NCBI GenBank assembly: GCA_035270925.1
Contig: DATESG010000014.1
Location: 1 to 29,475, forward strand
Length of the DNA stretch: 29,475 nucleotides
Reading direction: 5' to 3'
From: DATESG01 sp035270925
Lineage (GTDB): Bacteria; Bacillota_I; Bacilli_A; RFN20; CAG-826
Part shown: positions 21,076 to 28,869 of the stretch, piece after piece
Layout of the letters: the number at the start of each line of letters is the position of its first letter
How positions within the stretch are numbered: position 1 is the first letter of the stretch
Notes under the pieces: generated by a model
Seen by the model: only the letters and a program-made list of their open reading frames with translations
What the model was told of the DNA's origin: nothing
Database searches by the model: none
Position numbers and translations under genes: made by a program

Positions 21076-22140
21076 TTATTTCTTAATCTTTTTACGTTTG
21101 ATTTTGTAAATCTTACAAAGGTTATCAGTTTTAACTTTCTGATAGTATTCAATCCAAATTTTCGCAATGTTATCACGGGAATAGTGATTTTTAATGAAGG
21201 CGGAATAGTCTTTACTTTGTTTTTTAGTTGCTTCGTCATCTTTGAGTTTTCTTAGTAACGCAACGAAGCCAGCATTATCATGAGCTTGTAAATATTTATG
21301 GAAGAGAATATCTTCATAAAGTTCGAGGTCTCTTAGGAGCATTGGGACGTTGGCACTGCAACTCTCAAGAATCGCCATTGGAAACAGTTCATTATAAGAC
21401 GGCATAAAGAATACATCAGTCAGATTATAAATATCATTCATCTCGGTGCGGTTGATAATTCCTAAAAATTTCACGTTAGCGGGCGGATGATCAATAATCT
21501 TTTTCAATTCTTCATAGCCATCAGTGATCTTCCCAAAGGAGAAACCCCCTGCCCAGACAAACTGCATATCAGGACACTTTTTGGCAACTTCAACAAAATC
21601 AAGCACACCCTTACGAGTTTGTACTTGGCCGACACCTAAAACGACGAAGGCATCCTTAGCGATCTTGTATTTTTCTCTAATCGCGGCTTTTGCCTCTGCA
21701 CTAGCCTCAAAAAATGTTTCTTCATTCACAAAGTTCGGGATATAAGTAACGCGTTCTTTGACAATGCCGTAGCGGTCCAAATCTTTAATAAAAATTGGAT
21801 TTACGACAACGATATTGGTCGCTGATCGATAAGTTCTAATTACGTACCAGTTATATATTTTGGCGAATAATTTAGGTAATTTAATTGAGCCTTCGAGTGT
21901 TTCGGGGATAAAGTGTACATGCATAACGACAGGGACTCGTGAGCATCTTGCGCGCAGGCTTGAGCGAGGATCAATCGTGTGGACGTGAAGGATGTCACCG
22001 CGACCTTTATTTTCAAGGACGCTAAATTCTTCACTACAGCGGTCTTTTAAAAGATTTATTTGTTCGATTGTTGCGGCCCCAACACCTTGACCTTGAATCT
22101 TCAGGCCGACATAACTTGTTTTAATTTTTAATTTGTTCAT
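21076..22140 (-). CDS. GT4 family glycosyltransferase, probably glycolipid synthase
   Basis: The protein is a GT-B fold retaining glycosyltransferase of family GT4. The acceptor half covers about residues 1-155, with DILHVHTIDP and PVVMHVHFIPE. The donor half starts at VLGVGQVQTRKGVLDFVEVA and carries the EX7E motif in ELFPMAILESC. A very basic C-terminal tail (KIYKIKRKKIKK) would bind acidic lipids. The overall pattern recalls the monoglucosyldiacylglycerol synthases of Acholeplasma and streptococci, so sugar transfer to diacylglycerol is the best guess, not proven. No Shine-Dalgarno sequence precedes the ATG; instead a perfect TATAAT ends 6 bases before it, suggesting leaderless translation. 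It lies 21 bases after the ABC exporter genes. Confidence 0.85.
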   Translation of the reverse strand: MNKLKIKTSYVGLKIQGQGVGAATIEQINLLKDRCSEEFSVLENKGRGDILHVHTIDPRSSLRARCSRVPVVMHVHFIPETLEGSIKLPKLFAKIYNWYVIRTYRSATNIVVVNPIFIKDLDRYGIVKERVTYIPNFVNEETFFEASAEAKAAIREKYKIAKDAFVVLGVGQVQTRKGVLDFVEVAKKCPDMQFVWAGGFSFGKITDGYEELKKIIDHPPANVKFLGIINRTEMNDIYNLTDVFFMPSYNELFPMAILESCSANVPMLLRDLELYEDILFHKYLQAHDNAGFVALLRKLKDDEATKKQSKDYSAFIKNHYSRDNIAKIWIEYYQKVKTDNLCKIYKIKRKKIKK

Positions 22141-22146
22141 AGTTTG

Positions 22147-22155
22147 ATTATAGCA
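22147..22155 (-). promoter_or_regulatory. Extended -10 immediately before the glycosyltransferase ATG
   Basis: On the minus strand, TGC followed by TATAAT (22155-22147) ends six bases before the ATG. No good -35 is present (AAATTT at 17 bp). If used, the transcript would start at or next to the A of the start codon. Confidence 0.5.
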
Positions 22156-22161
22156 AATTAT

Positions 22162-24099
22162 CTAGTCGAAAATTTGCTCTTTTTTCTCCACTTGTTTTTC
22201 ATATTGCTCTATTTGAGCATCAACTTGTAATTCCCGGAATTGATTCATATATAGTTTGTGGTAACTACCGTTACGGTTCATTAACTCTGTGTGTGAACCA
22301 TCTTCAATGATTAAACCATCTTTCATTACGAGAATGCGGTCACTATCAACAATTGTTGAAAGCCGGTGAGCGATGATAATGCTCGTCCGTCCCGATAGTG
22401 CTTTATTAACGGCATCTTGGATAAGGGCCTCAGTTTCCGTATCAATCGAACTAGTCGCTTCATCCAAAATCATTAAACGTGGGTTACGAATGATTGCCCG
22501 GGCAAAACTGATTAATTGTTTTTGGCCGACCGAAAGTTCTTGGCCAGCATCACTAAGTTTAGTCATATAAGCGTCTGGCAATTTTACGACGAATTGATGA
22601 AGGTTAACAGCTTTACTAGCAGTGATTACTTCTTCAAGGGTGGCATCGAGCTTGCCATAGCGGATATTATCAAAAATCGTTCCATTGAAGATAAAACTGT
22701 TTTGGGAGACAAAGCCTGTATTGCTCCGTAACCAGCCCGTTGAGCGGTCGCGGTAATCTTTACCATCGATGAGAATTCGGCCCTTGCTAGGCTCATAGAA
22801 ACGAAGAAGAAGACTAACAAACGTTGATTTGCCAGAGCCAGTCTCACCAACGATGGCCACACTTGTGCCGGCTTTAATATCTAAGGTAAAGGGATGTAAG
22901 ACTTCAACACCTTCAATATAGGAGAAGGCGACGTGCTCAAATTTAATGTTCCCATCCATCTTTTCGTAATTTTCAGTTTTGGGGTAGTGGAAATCACCAT
23001 ATTTATCGACAACCTCTTGATGATCAACAATTTCTGGCTTGGTATTAATAATCGACATGACTTTTTCCACGCTTGCTTGCGTATCCATGATTTCGCCAAA
23101 GATATCCGCAAATTCTTGAATTGGGTTATAAATACTGCTAATAAAGCCAATAAAGATAATTAAGAGTGCGACTTCAATTTCGCCATCTTGAAGTTTAGGC
23201 GCGACAATAGGCCCAAAGATGACAATGACCGCGGTCGTTATCACCGCGACGGCATTAACCGCCGGTTGGAAGATGGCGTGCATTCTTGAAGAGCGGAAAC
23301 GTTTTTTACGGATGTCTTCAGTAATATTGCTTGTCTCTTGATAAGTTGTATCTTCGATTGCTAGTGATTTAATCGTTTTAGCACCAATGATACATTCGGC
23401 GAGCCAGGCCACATAACGGCTATAAGCATTACGTGCTTTGCGGCTTAAAGTTAATAGACGTGTTTCAAAATACGGAGCAAGGAAGATAATAATAGGCGCG
23501 GTTGATAAGATAACAAGAGAAAGTTTCCATGACATCGAAAACATCGTAATTAATGTAAAGAGCAACTCTGCGGTCACCCAAATCGTTCTAATTAAGCCCC
23601 ATGAAAGGATACGGCTGATCTTACTTGTATCGTTTTGAAGTCGGGCAATGAGCCAACCAGACGGGGTTTTATCATAATAACTAAAGGTTAATTCTTGAAG
23701 TTTGATAAAGGCATCACGTCTAATATCGGTCATGATTTTAACCGCTAAATAGTTTGTGAAATAGTGATTAATCAAGATTGCAAAGGCCCGAATGACCATT
23801 GCCCCTAAAAGTAGGCTGATATATTGGAAGAAGTTAAGGCTAAATTTCCATCCAAAGAAATTTACACCAAAGACCATGTTGGCAATATTAACCCCCGGTA
23901 GCTCGGCGGTTTGTAGATAACTAAAGGCCGCTCGATTTAATAACGGAATAAATGATGAGTCATAAAAGGCAGTAAATGCAATTGAAGCAATAATGAAAAT
24001 GAGGAAAAGCCAGTACTTTTTTAAGTACGGGAATATTTTTATCCAAACCGACATGTTTACGCGGTCAGGTAACTTTTCTTCAACAAAACTATCTTTCAT
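22162..24099 (-). CDS. ABC exporter half-transporter, catalytic subunit
   Basis: This is a type IV (B-family) half-transporter with six membrane helices in its first 320 or so residues and one ATPase domain. Walker A is GETGSGKST, Walker B is MILDEATSSID with the catalytic Glu present, and the switch His is in IAHRLSTI. Its signature reads LSVGQKQ instead of LSGGQ. With the neighbouring subunit it forms a heterodimer whose consensus site uses this Walker B. I prefer the ATG at 24099 (645 aa), where TAAGGAG overlaps the upstream stop codon, though the spacing of 3 bases is short; an in-frame TTG at 24132 is the alternative. The substrate (drug or lipid) is unknown. Confidence 0.93.
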   Translation of the reverse strand: MKDSFVEEKLPDRVNMSVWIKIFPYLKKYWLFLIFIIASIAFTAFYDSSFIPLLNRAAFSYLQTAELPGVNIANMVFGVNFFGWKFSLNFFQYISLLLGAMVIRAFAILINHYFTNYLAVKIMTDIRRDAFIKLQELTFSYYDKTPSGWLIARLQNDTSKISRILSWGLIRTIWVTAELLFTLITMFSMSWKLSLVILSTAPIIIFLAPYFETRLLTLSRKARNAYSRYVAWLAECIIGAKTIKSLAIEDTTYQETSNITEDIRKKRFRSSRMHAIFQPAVNAVAVITTAVIVIFGPIVAPKLQDGEIEVALLIIFIGFISSIYNPIQEFADIFGEIMDTQASVEKVMSIINTKPEIVDHQEVVDKYGDFHYPKTENYEKMDGNIKFEHVAFSYIEGVEVLHPFTLDIKAGTSVAIVGETGSGKSTFVSLLLRFYEPSKGRILIDGKDYRDRSTGWLRSNTGFVSQNSFIFNGTIFDNIRYGKLDATLEEVITASKAVNLHQFVVKLPDAYMTKLSDAGQELSVGQKQLISFARAIIRNPRLMILDEATSSIDTETEALIQDAVNKALSGRTSIIIAHRLSTIVDSDRILVMKDGLIIEDGSHTELMNRNGSYHKLYMNQFRELQVDAQIEQYEKQVEKKEQIFD

Positions 24100-24106
24100 A
24101 TGCTCC

Positions 24107-25885
24107 TTATTCCATTCTCGATTGAATTTCAAAAATTCTTTGATAGAGGCCTTTGTCTTTAATTAATTCCTCATGTGTGCCGATTTGCGCAATATTACCT
24201 TTATCAAGCACGATAATAAAGTCAGCATCTTTCGCGGTTGCAACACGGTGTGTAACGATCAGCGTTGTCGTATGACTATCTTTTTCTCTGACTTTCAGGG
24301 CGGTTCTAATTTGAATATCAGTTTCGGTATCGACCGCACTAAGGGAGTCATCAAAAATAAGGATTGGGGCTTGATTAATAATCGTGCGTGCAATTGCTAG
24401 TCTTTGCTTTTGCCCGCCGGATAAGGTGACGCCATGTTCGCCAACAGGAGTGTCATAGCCTTGTTTAAAGCCGATAATCGAATCGTGAATGTGGGCAATT
24501 TGTGCGGCTTTTTGGATATCTTGTTCACTAGCTTTATCATTTGCAATTCGTAAGTTGCTAATGATTGTTTTAGAAAACAAGAATGGTTCTTGTAAAACAG
24601 TCGCGACATTTTTACGGAGATGTTGGCGGTTAATATCTTTAATATCGATGCCATCAATGAGAATTTGCCCAGCATTGGAGTCGTGCAAACGGCTAAGAAG
24701 GTGCGCGAAGGTTGATTTACCTGATGCGGTTTTTCCCATAATTGCGACTGTTTGCCCAGCGCCAATATGAAGATTAATGTTTTTAAGAATTAATTCATCG
24801 CCGTCTTCATATTTAAAGGAAACATTTTTAAAGTCAATCTCACCTTTAAGATTAGGCTTTAGACCGCTTTCAAGATCTTCCATTGGTTGATTATAAATTA
24901 GATTCATTCTATCCATTGAGGCCACAGCCTTCGCGAGGTTAGAAAGAATTGAAGCAACAGAGCGGACTGGCCAGACAATTTGTGAAACATAAGTTATCCC
25001 TAAGTAAAGAGCACCAACACTAATTTGACCTGTATAGGTTAGGTAAATACCAAAAAGTGTTGTTAAGGTGATTTGACCAAAGACAAAGACGTCACTTGAG
25101 GAGATATAGACACTGTTAGTTTTTTCAAACTTAAGGGCCTTGGTTTGATAGTCATCTAAATAGTTTTCAAAATTATCAATCTCGAACTTTTCATTATTGT
25201 AGGCTTTTACCGTTCTCGTTCCTCTAATGTTTTCTTCAATTTTTGAAGTCATTTGGGCTTCACTTTCGTCGGCAATCCGATAAAGTTTACGGACACGTTT
25301 AACAAAGAAGAAGGAATAGATCATCATCATTGGTAAGATACCAATTGCAGTTAGGGCAAGCTCCCATGAAATATCCAGGAGGATGATAAAGGAAACAGTC
25401 ACAAGCATCGCTGTATAAACGATCATTGAGACTTCAAATATTACAAAGCGCCGTAAAACTTCTTCATCCCTTGTGCAAGTTTGGATAATATCGCCACTTT
25501 GCATTTTCTTTAGTGATTCATAAGGGAGTCTTTCGATGTGATAGAAAAGTTTAAGCTGAGTATTTTTGCCAATGCCAGTTGCAATGTAACCGCGTAAAGA
25601 GTGACGAATTGCGGCGATGACTGCCGCGGTTAAACCCACACTTACAATTAAAACCGCTAAAAGCCAAATATTATTTCTTAAATAAGTTTGCCCACCAAGT
25701 AGTTCAAGGATAAAACGTGGAATATGACCGTTAGGAATATCATTGTTTAGGACATCAATTAAAATTGCATTTAAATAGGACAAAATGAGGCTTAAAAAGA
25801 TATTTACAAACATCATGACAAAAACAGACACATAGTGTTTGCGGTAACCTTCTGTCATTTTGTACATAATCTTTAAATACTTCAT
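24107..25885 (-). CDS. ABC exporter half-transporter, degenerate-site subunit
   Basis: This is the partner B-family half-transporter, with six membrane helices followed by an ATPase domain. Walker A is GKTASGKST, the signature is the canonical LSGGQKQR, and the switch His is in VTHRVATA. Walker B ends IFDDSLSAVD: the catalytic Glu is replaced by Asp. Together with the partner's LSVGQ signature, this makes one of the two ATP sites degenerate, exactly the asymmetry of BmrCD and TM287/288-type exporters. The start may be the ATG at 25891 or at 25885; I prefer 25885 because the GTGAG ribosome site abuts the former. The gene overlaps no neighbour and ends 7 bases before the partner's ATG. Confidence 0.93.
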   Translation of the reverse strand: MKYLKIMYKMTEGYRKHYVSVFVMMFVNIFLSLILSYLNAILIDVLNNDIPNGHIPRFILELLGGQTYLRNNIWLLAVLIVSVGLTAAVIAAIRHSLRGYIATGIGKNTQLKLFYHIERLPYESLKKMQSGDIIQTCTRDEEVLRRFVIFEVSMIVYTAMLVTVSFIILLDISWELALTAIGILPMMMIYSFFFVKRVRKLYRIADESEAQMTSKIEENIRGTRTVKAYNNEKFEIDNFENYLDDYQTKALKFEKTNSVYISSSDVFVFGQITLTTLFGIYLTYTGQISVGALYLGITYVSQIVWPVRSVASILSNLAKAVASMDRMNLIYNQPMEDLESGLKPNLKGEIDFKNVSFKYEDGDELILKNINLHIGAGQTVAIMGKTASGKSTFAHLLSRLHDSNAGQILIDGIDIKDINRQHLRKNVATVLQEPFLFSKTIISNLRIANDKASEQDIQKAAQIAHIHDSIIGFKQGYDTPVGEHGVTLSGGQKQRLAIARTIINQAPILIFDDSLSAVDTETDIQIRTALKVREKDSHTTTLIVTHRVATAKDADFIIVLDKGNIAQIGTHEELIKDKGLYQRIFEIQSRME

Positions 25886-25916
25886 TTTCATCTCACTTTT
25901 GGTAATGTCTTAGAGT

Positions 25917-25945
25917 ATTGTATCACTGATAAACGTTGTTTTTAA
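25917..25945 (-). promoter_or_regulatory. Promoter of the ABC exporter operon
   Basis: On the minus strand, TTAAAA (25945-25940), 17 bp and an extended -10 (TGA then TACAAT, 25922-25917). Confidence 0.55.
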
Positions 25946-25964
25946 GAAAAAAGGTAATTTTCAA

Positions 25965-25990
25965 AAATAAAAAGCAGTCTTTCAACTGCT
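25965..25990 (-). terminator. Terminator of tRNA-Ser(GGA)
   Basis: Read on the minus strand, a 6-bp stem (AGCAGT with ACTGCT) and a 6-base loop are followed by TTTTATTTTT. Confidence 0.78.
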
Positions 25991-26001
25991 CGATTTTATA
26001 A

Positions 26002-26092
26002 TGGCGGAGAAAGAGGGATTTGAACCCTCGCGCCCTGTTACAAGCCTACGAGCTTTCCAAGCCCGCCCCTTCAGCCACTTGGGTACTTCTCC
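26002..26092 (-). tRNA. tRNA-Ser (anticodon GGA)
   Basis: The acceptor stem GGAGAAG pairs with TTTCTCC (one G-U pair), with discriminator G and encoded CCA. The anticodon stem CGGGC/GCTCG holds the loop TTGGAAA, giving anticodon GGA for UCU/UCC codons. A long variable arm is present. Its 3' part is identical over about 30 bases to the tRNA-Ser(CGA) gene at 5970. Confidence 0.97.
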
Positions 26093-26101
26093 GTGCTTTT
26101 T

Positions 26102-26130
26102 ATTATAACAACTAATTGCTTTTCTGTCAT
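26102..26130 (-). promoter_or_regulatory. Promoter of tRNA-Ser(GGA)
   Basis: On the minus strand, ATGACA (26130-26125; one base from consensus), 17 bp and an extended TATAAT (26107-26102), ending 9 bases before the tRNA. Confidence 0.75.
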
Positions 26131-26179
26131 TAAGAAATAACATATTTTTGCCACTAAAGATGGGGCAGGAAAAAAATTA

Positions 26180-26207
26180 TTGGAGGCTCTAAAGTGTCTA
26201 ATATGAT
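26180..26207 (+). promoter_or_regulatory. Candidate promoter of the rluA-like gene
   Basis: TATGAT at 26202-26207 lies 11 bases before the ATG at 26219, with a weak -35 (TTGGAG, 26180-26185) 16 bp upstream. A start near 26214 would leave a leader of about 5 bases without a ribosome site. Confidence 0.4.
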
Positions 26208-26218
26208 AAACTTTTAAT

Positions 26219-27154
26219 ATGGAAAAAATTATATATCAAATCACCGAGATTGACGCTAACCAAAGAATCGACAAATACCTAAAGAAACAATTGCCAAAAG
26301 CGCCGACAAGTTTTATTTTTCGCCTTTTCCGCCTTAAAGATGTTCGAGTTGATAATGTTCGTGTTCCCCAAGAATACATCATTAAAAACGGCGATGAAAT
26401 TACCATCTTTTTGACCACGGAACAAAAGAACGACTTTATCGTTGCCTATGAATTTACACTTGTGAGACTAAGTTCGGAAGTGATCTTTGAAAATGAAGAT
26501 ATCTTGGTCGTTAACAAATTAAGAGGTCTACTCGTTCATAGCGATATTAACGAACAAGAATTTACTTTAGCCAATCAAGTTTTAACTTATTTACATAGTA
26601 AAGGTGAATTTGATGCTAGTAAACGCGGATACATCCCAAGTCCCGTCGGTCGTATTGACAAGAACACGAGCGGAATTGTCATCTTTGCTAAAAAACAAGA
26701 AATTAACCAACTACTTGCTAAAGCATTCCACGATAACAGCGTCGATCGGACTTATCTAGCCTTAGTCCATGGTCAAACCGACAATCGTGGCAAAATTCGT
26801 TTAGCGCTCACGAAGAACGTCTACAACAAGGGACTCGTTGAAGTTGATGAACGTGGAAAAGAAGGGGTCACTAATTTTAAGTTATTAAGAGCCTATGAAA
26901 ACTTTTCACTGTTAGAAGTTAAACTTGAAACGGGCCGTTCTAACCAAATTAGAGTTCATTTTGCACATATTGCTCATCCAATTGTCGGTGATCATAAATA
27001 TGGAATTGAAGATGATTTTAGGACATTGTGTCTCCACCATCACAAAGTTAAATTTGCTAATATGGAGGGCCCTGCACTGTATCTTAATGATTTAGAATTT
27101 GTGGCAGACCTCCCAGAAGATATTCAAAATATATTAAACAGCTTGGAGGAATAG
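26219..27154 (+). CDS. RluA-family 23S rRNA pseudouridine synthase
   Basis: The enzyme isomerises uridine to pseudouridine, most likely in 23S rRNA (RluC/RluD-like). An S4 RNA-binding domain covers about residues 13-75. The catalytic Asp is D147 in PVGRIDKNTSG; the usual HRLD reads GRID here. Downstream motifs KAFHDNSVDRTYLALVHG and the C-terminal NQIRVHFAHIAHPIVGDHKYG are typical. No Shine-Dalgarno sequence lies at the usual distance from the ATG; the nearest GGAGG is at 26182-26186, 32 bases upstream. The end of the gene carries the GGAGG site for the next gene, so the two are coupled. Confidence 0.92.
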   Translation: MEKIIYQITEIDANQRIDKYLKKQLPKAPTSFIFRLFRLKDVRVDNVRVPQEYIIKNGDEITIFLTTEQKNDFIVAYEFTLVRLSSEVIFENEDILVVNKLRGLLVHSDINEQEFTLANQVLTYLHSKGEFDASKRGYIPSPVGRIDKNTSGIVIFAKKQEINQLLAKAFHDNSVDRTYLALVHGQTDNRGKIRLALTKNVYNKGLVEVDERGKEGVTNFKLLRAYENFSLLEVKLETGRSNQIRVHFAHIAHPIVGDHKYGIEDDFRTLCLHHHKVKFANMEGPALYLNDLEFVADLPEDIQNILNSLEE

Positions 27155-27157
27155 AAC

Positions 27158-28858
27158 ATGAATGTCCGTAACAACTATCGTCGTTGGGTTGAAGAAGATA
27201 CGATGCCGGAGGACTTGAGGCAAGAACTGCAAGCTATGGATGATAAGCAAATTGAAGATGCCTTCTTTAAGGATATTGAATTTGGTACAGCCGGGATGCG
27301 TGGGGTTTTAGGCGCCGGGACCGCCCGTGTAAACATTTATACGGTTAGAAAAGCCACGGTTGCTTTTGGTAAGTATCTACTTGCTAAATTTAGTGACACC
27401 ACAGTTAGAGGCGTAGCCATCGCGCATGATAATCGGTATAAATCACGAGAATTTACTCTTGATGCTGCGGAAACGCTCAACAAAATGGGCATCAACACTT
27501 ATATTTTTGATAGTTTAAGACCAACGCCGGAACTTTCATATGCAGTAAGATATCTGTCGTGCGTCGGGGGCATTATGATTACTGCTTCGCATAACCCTAA
27601 AGAATATAATGGCTATAAGATTTATGATGAAAATGGTGCGCAATTAGTCCCCACTAAACTTGCACCAATGTTAGATATTCTTGATGAAATGGAAGCGGCA
27701 ATTGATATTAAAATTCCAGTAAGTAAGGAAATCGGCCACAACCACGTGCTCGACGATAAGATTGATGAAGCCTACCTTAATGAAGTTCTCCAAATCCAAA
27801 TTAATAAAGACTTGCGAAGAGATGACTTTAAAATTGTCTTTTCACCAGAACATGGCGCCGCAAGTATGCTGGGCCAAGAGGCATTTAAGCGTCTTGGCTA
27901 CAACTTCATTCCGGTCGAATCTCAATTAAATCCTGATCCAGCTTTTTCCAATACTAAAACACCAAACCCGGAAGAAGATGGAGCTTATGAAGAAGCGATT
28001 AAACTAGCAATCGAGCGAGACGCTGATATTATTCTCGTGACGGACCCTGATGGTGACCGTATTGGTTTGGGTTACAAAAACAAAGATGGGAGGTATGAAC
28101 GCTTTACTGGCAACGAAAGTGCCGCCCTTGTTCTTGATTATATTTTAATGATGAGAAAGCAAAGGGGTTTGCTCAAACCCAACAGTGCGATTTACACGAG
28201 TATCGTTACTTCTGAACTAGGTAACAACGTTGCAAAGAGTTACGGCGTGGAGGTCAAATTATTTCTGACAGGCTTTAAATATATCGGCAATCAAGTCCAA
28301 AAGGATATTAACAATGGGAGTGCTCATTTTGAATTTGGCTATGAAGAAAGTTATGGACTTTTAGTCGCCCCATTTGTCCGCGATAAAGATGCTTTACAAG
28401 CCCTTGTCATCTATAGTGAAATGGCCAATTATTACAAGAAGCAAGGAATTTGTCTAGATGTCGCTTATGAATTGCTCATGCAAAAACATGGTTATTTCTA
28501 TGACATTACTTATTCAATTATGTTTCCAGGCGCCGAAGGGGCAAAAAACATGGCCCATATGCTTACTAGTTTAAGGCATAATCCGATCACCGAATTAGAT
28601 GAGCATCATGTCGTTAAACGTGAAGATTATCTCTTGCAATACGGCGTTGAGGGTAAGAAAAAATATCAATTAGGGACCGACAAGAGTGATGTCCTAAAGT
28701 ATTTTCTAGACAATAAAGCAACATTTGCAATTCGCCCAAGTGGAACAGAGCCTAAATGTAAATTCTATTATTGTGTTAAGAGCGAATTGAGTAGAGAAGA
28801 CGCCAAAGACATTGCCAATCATCTTCATCATGAAATATTAAAAATAATCGGTTATTAG
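27158..28858 (+). CDS. pgcA: Phosphoglucomutase/phosphomannomutase, alpha-hexomutase family
   Basis: At 566 residues this matches the long PgcA-type alpha-phosphoglucomutases of Bacillota, which interconvert glucose-6- and glucose-1-phosphate for glycolipid and wall precursors; some long relatives act on pentoses. The phosphoserine is S144 in ITASHNPKEYNGYK, the Mg site is DPDGDR at 296-301, the sugar loop lies around GYEESYGLL, and the phosphate loop is RPSGTEPKCKFYY near the C-terminus. Its product would supply UDP-glucose for the nearby GT4 enzyme, an inference. GGAGG lies 8 bases before the ATG, inside the preceding gene, and only three bases separate the two genes. Confidence 0.93.
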   Translation: MNVRNNYRRWVEEDTMPEDLRQELQAMDDKQIEDAFFKDIEFGTAGMRGVLGAGTARVNIYTVRKATVAFGKYLLAKFSDTTVRGVAIAHDNRYKSREFTLDAAETLNKMGINTYIFDSLRPTPELSYAVRYLSCVGGIMITASHNPKEYNGYKIYDENGAQLVPTKLAPMLDILDEMEAAIDIKIPVSKEIGHNHVLDDKIDEAYLNEVLQIQINKDLRRDDFKIVFSPEHGAASMLGQEAFKRLGYNFIPVESQLNPDPAFSNTKTPNPEEDGAYEEAIKLAIERDADIILVTDPDGDRIGLGYKNKDGRYERFTGNESAALVLDYILMMRKQRGLLKPNSAIYTSIVTSELGNNVAKSYGVEVKLFLTGFKYIGNQVQKDINNGSAHFEFGYEESYGLLVAPFVRDKDALQALVIYSEMANYYKKQGICLDVAYELLMQKHGYFYDITYSIMFPGAEGAKNMAHMLTSLRHNPITELDEHHVVKREDYLLQYGVEGKKKYQLGTDKSDVLKYFLDNKATFAIRPSGTEPKCKFYYCVKSELSREDAKDIANHLHHEILKIIGY

Positions 28859-28869
28859 CCGATTATTTT
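28841..28869. terminator. Bidirectional terminator whose loop holds both stop codons
   Basis: A perfect 11-bp stem (AAAATAATCGG, 28841-28851, with CCGATTATTTT, 28859-28869) closes a 7-base loop. The loop contains TTAG, in which the TAG of the mutase and the TAA of the opposite HAD gene overlap by two bases. T-rich DNA follows on both strands. Confidence 0.85.

Noticed and set aside
24100..24132. Starting the catalytic ABC subunit at the TTG at 24132
   Set aside because: It is a rare start with no ribosome site; TAAGGAG precedes the ATG at 24099. The short 3-base spacing leaves some doubt.
26203..26217. A tiny frame MINF behind GGAGG at 26182
   Set aside because: It is four codons long and its ATG is part of the probable -10 box, so the GGAGG is more likely promoter DNA or chance.
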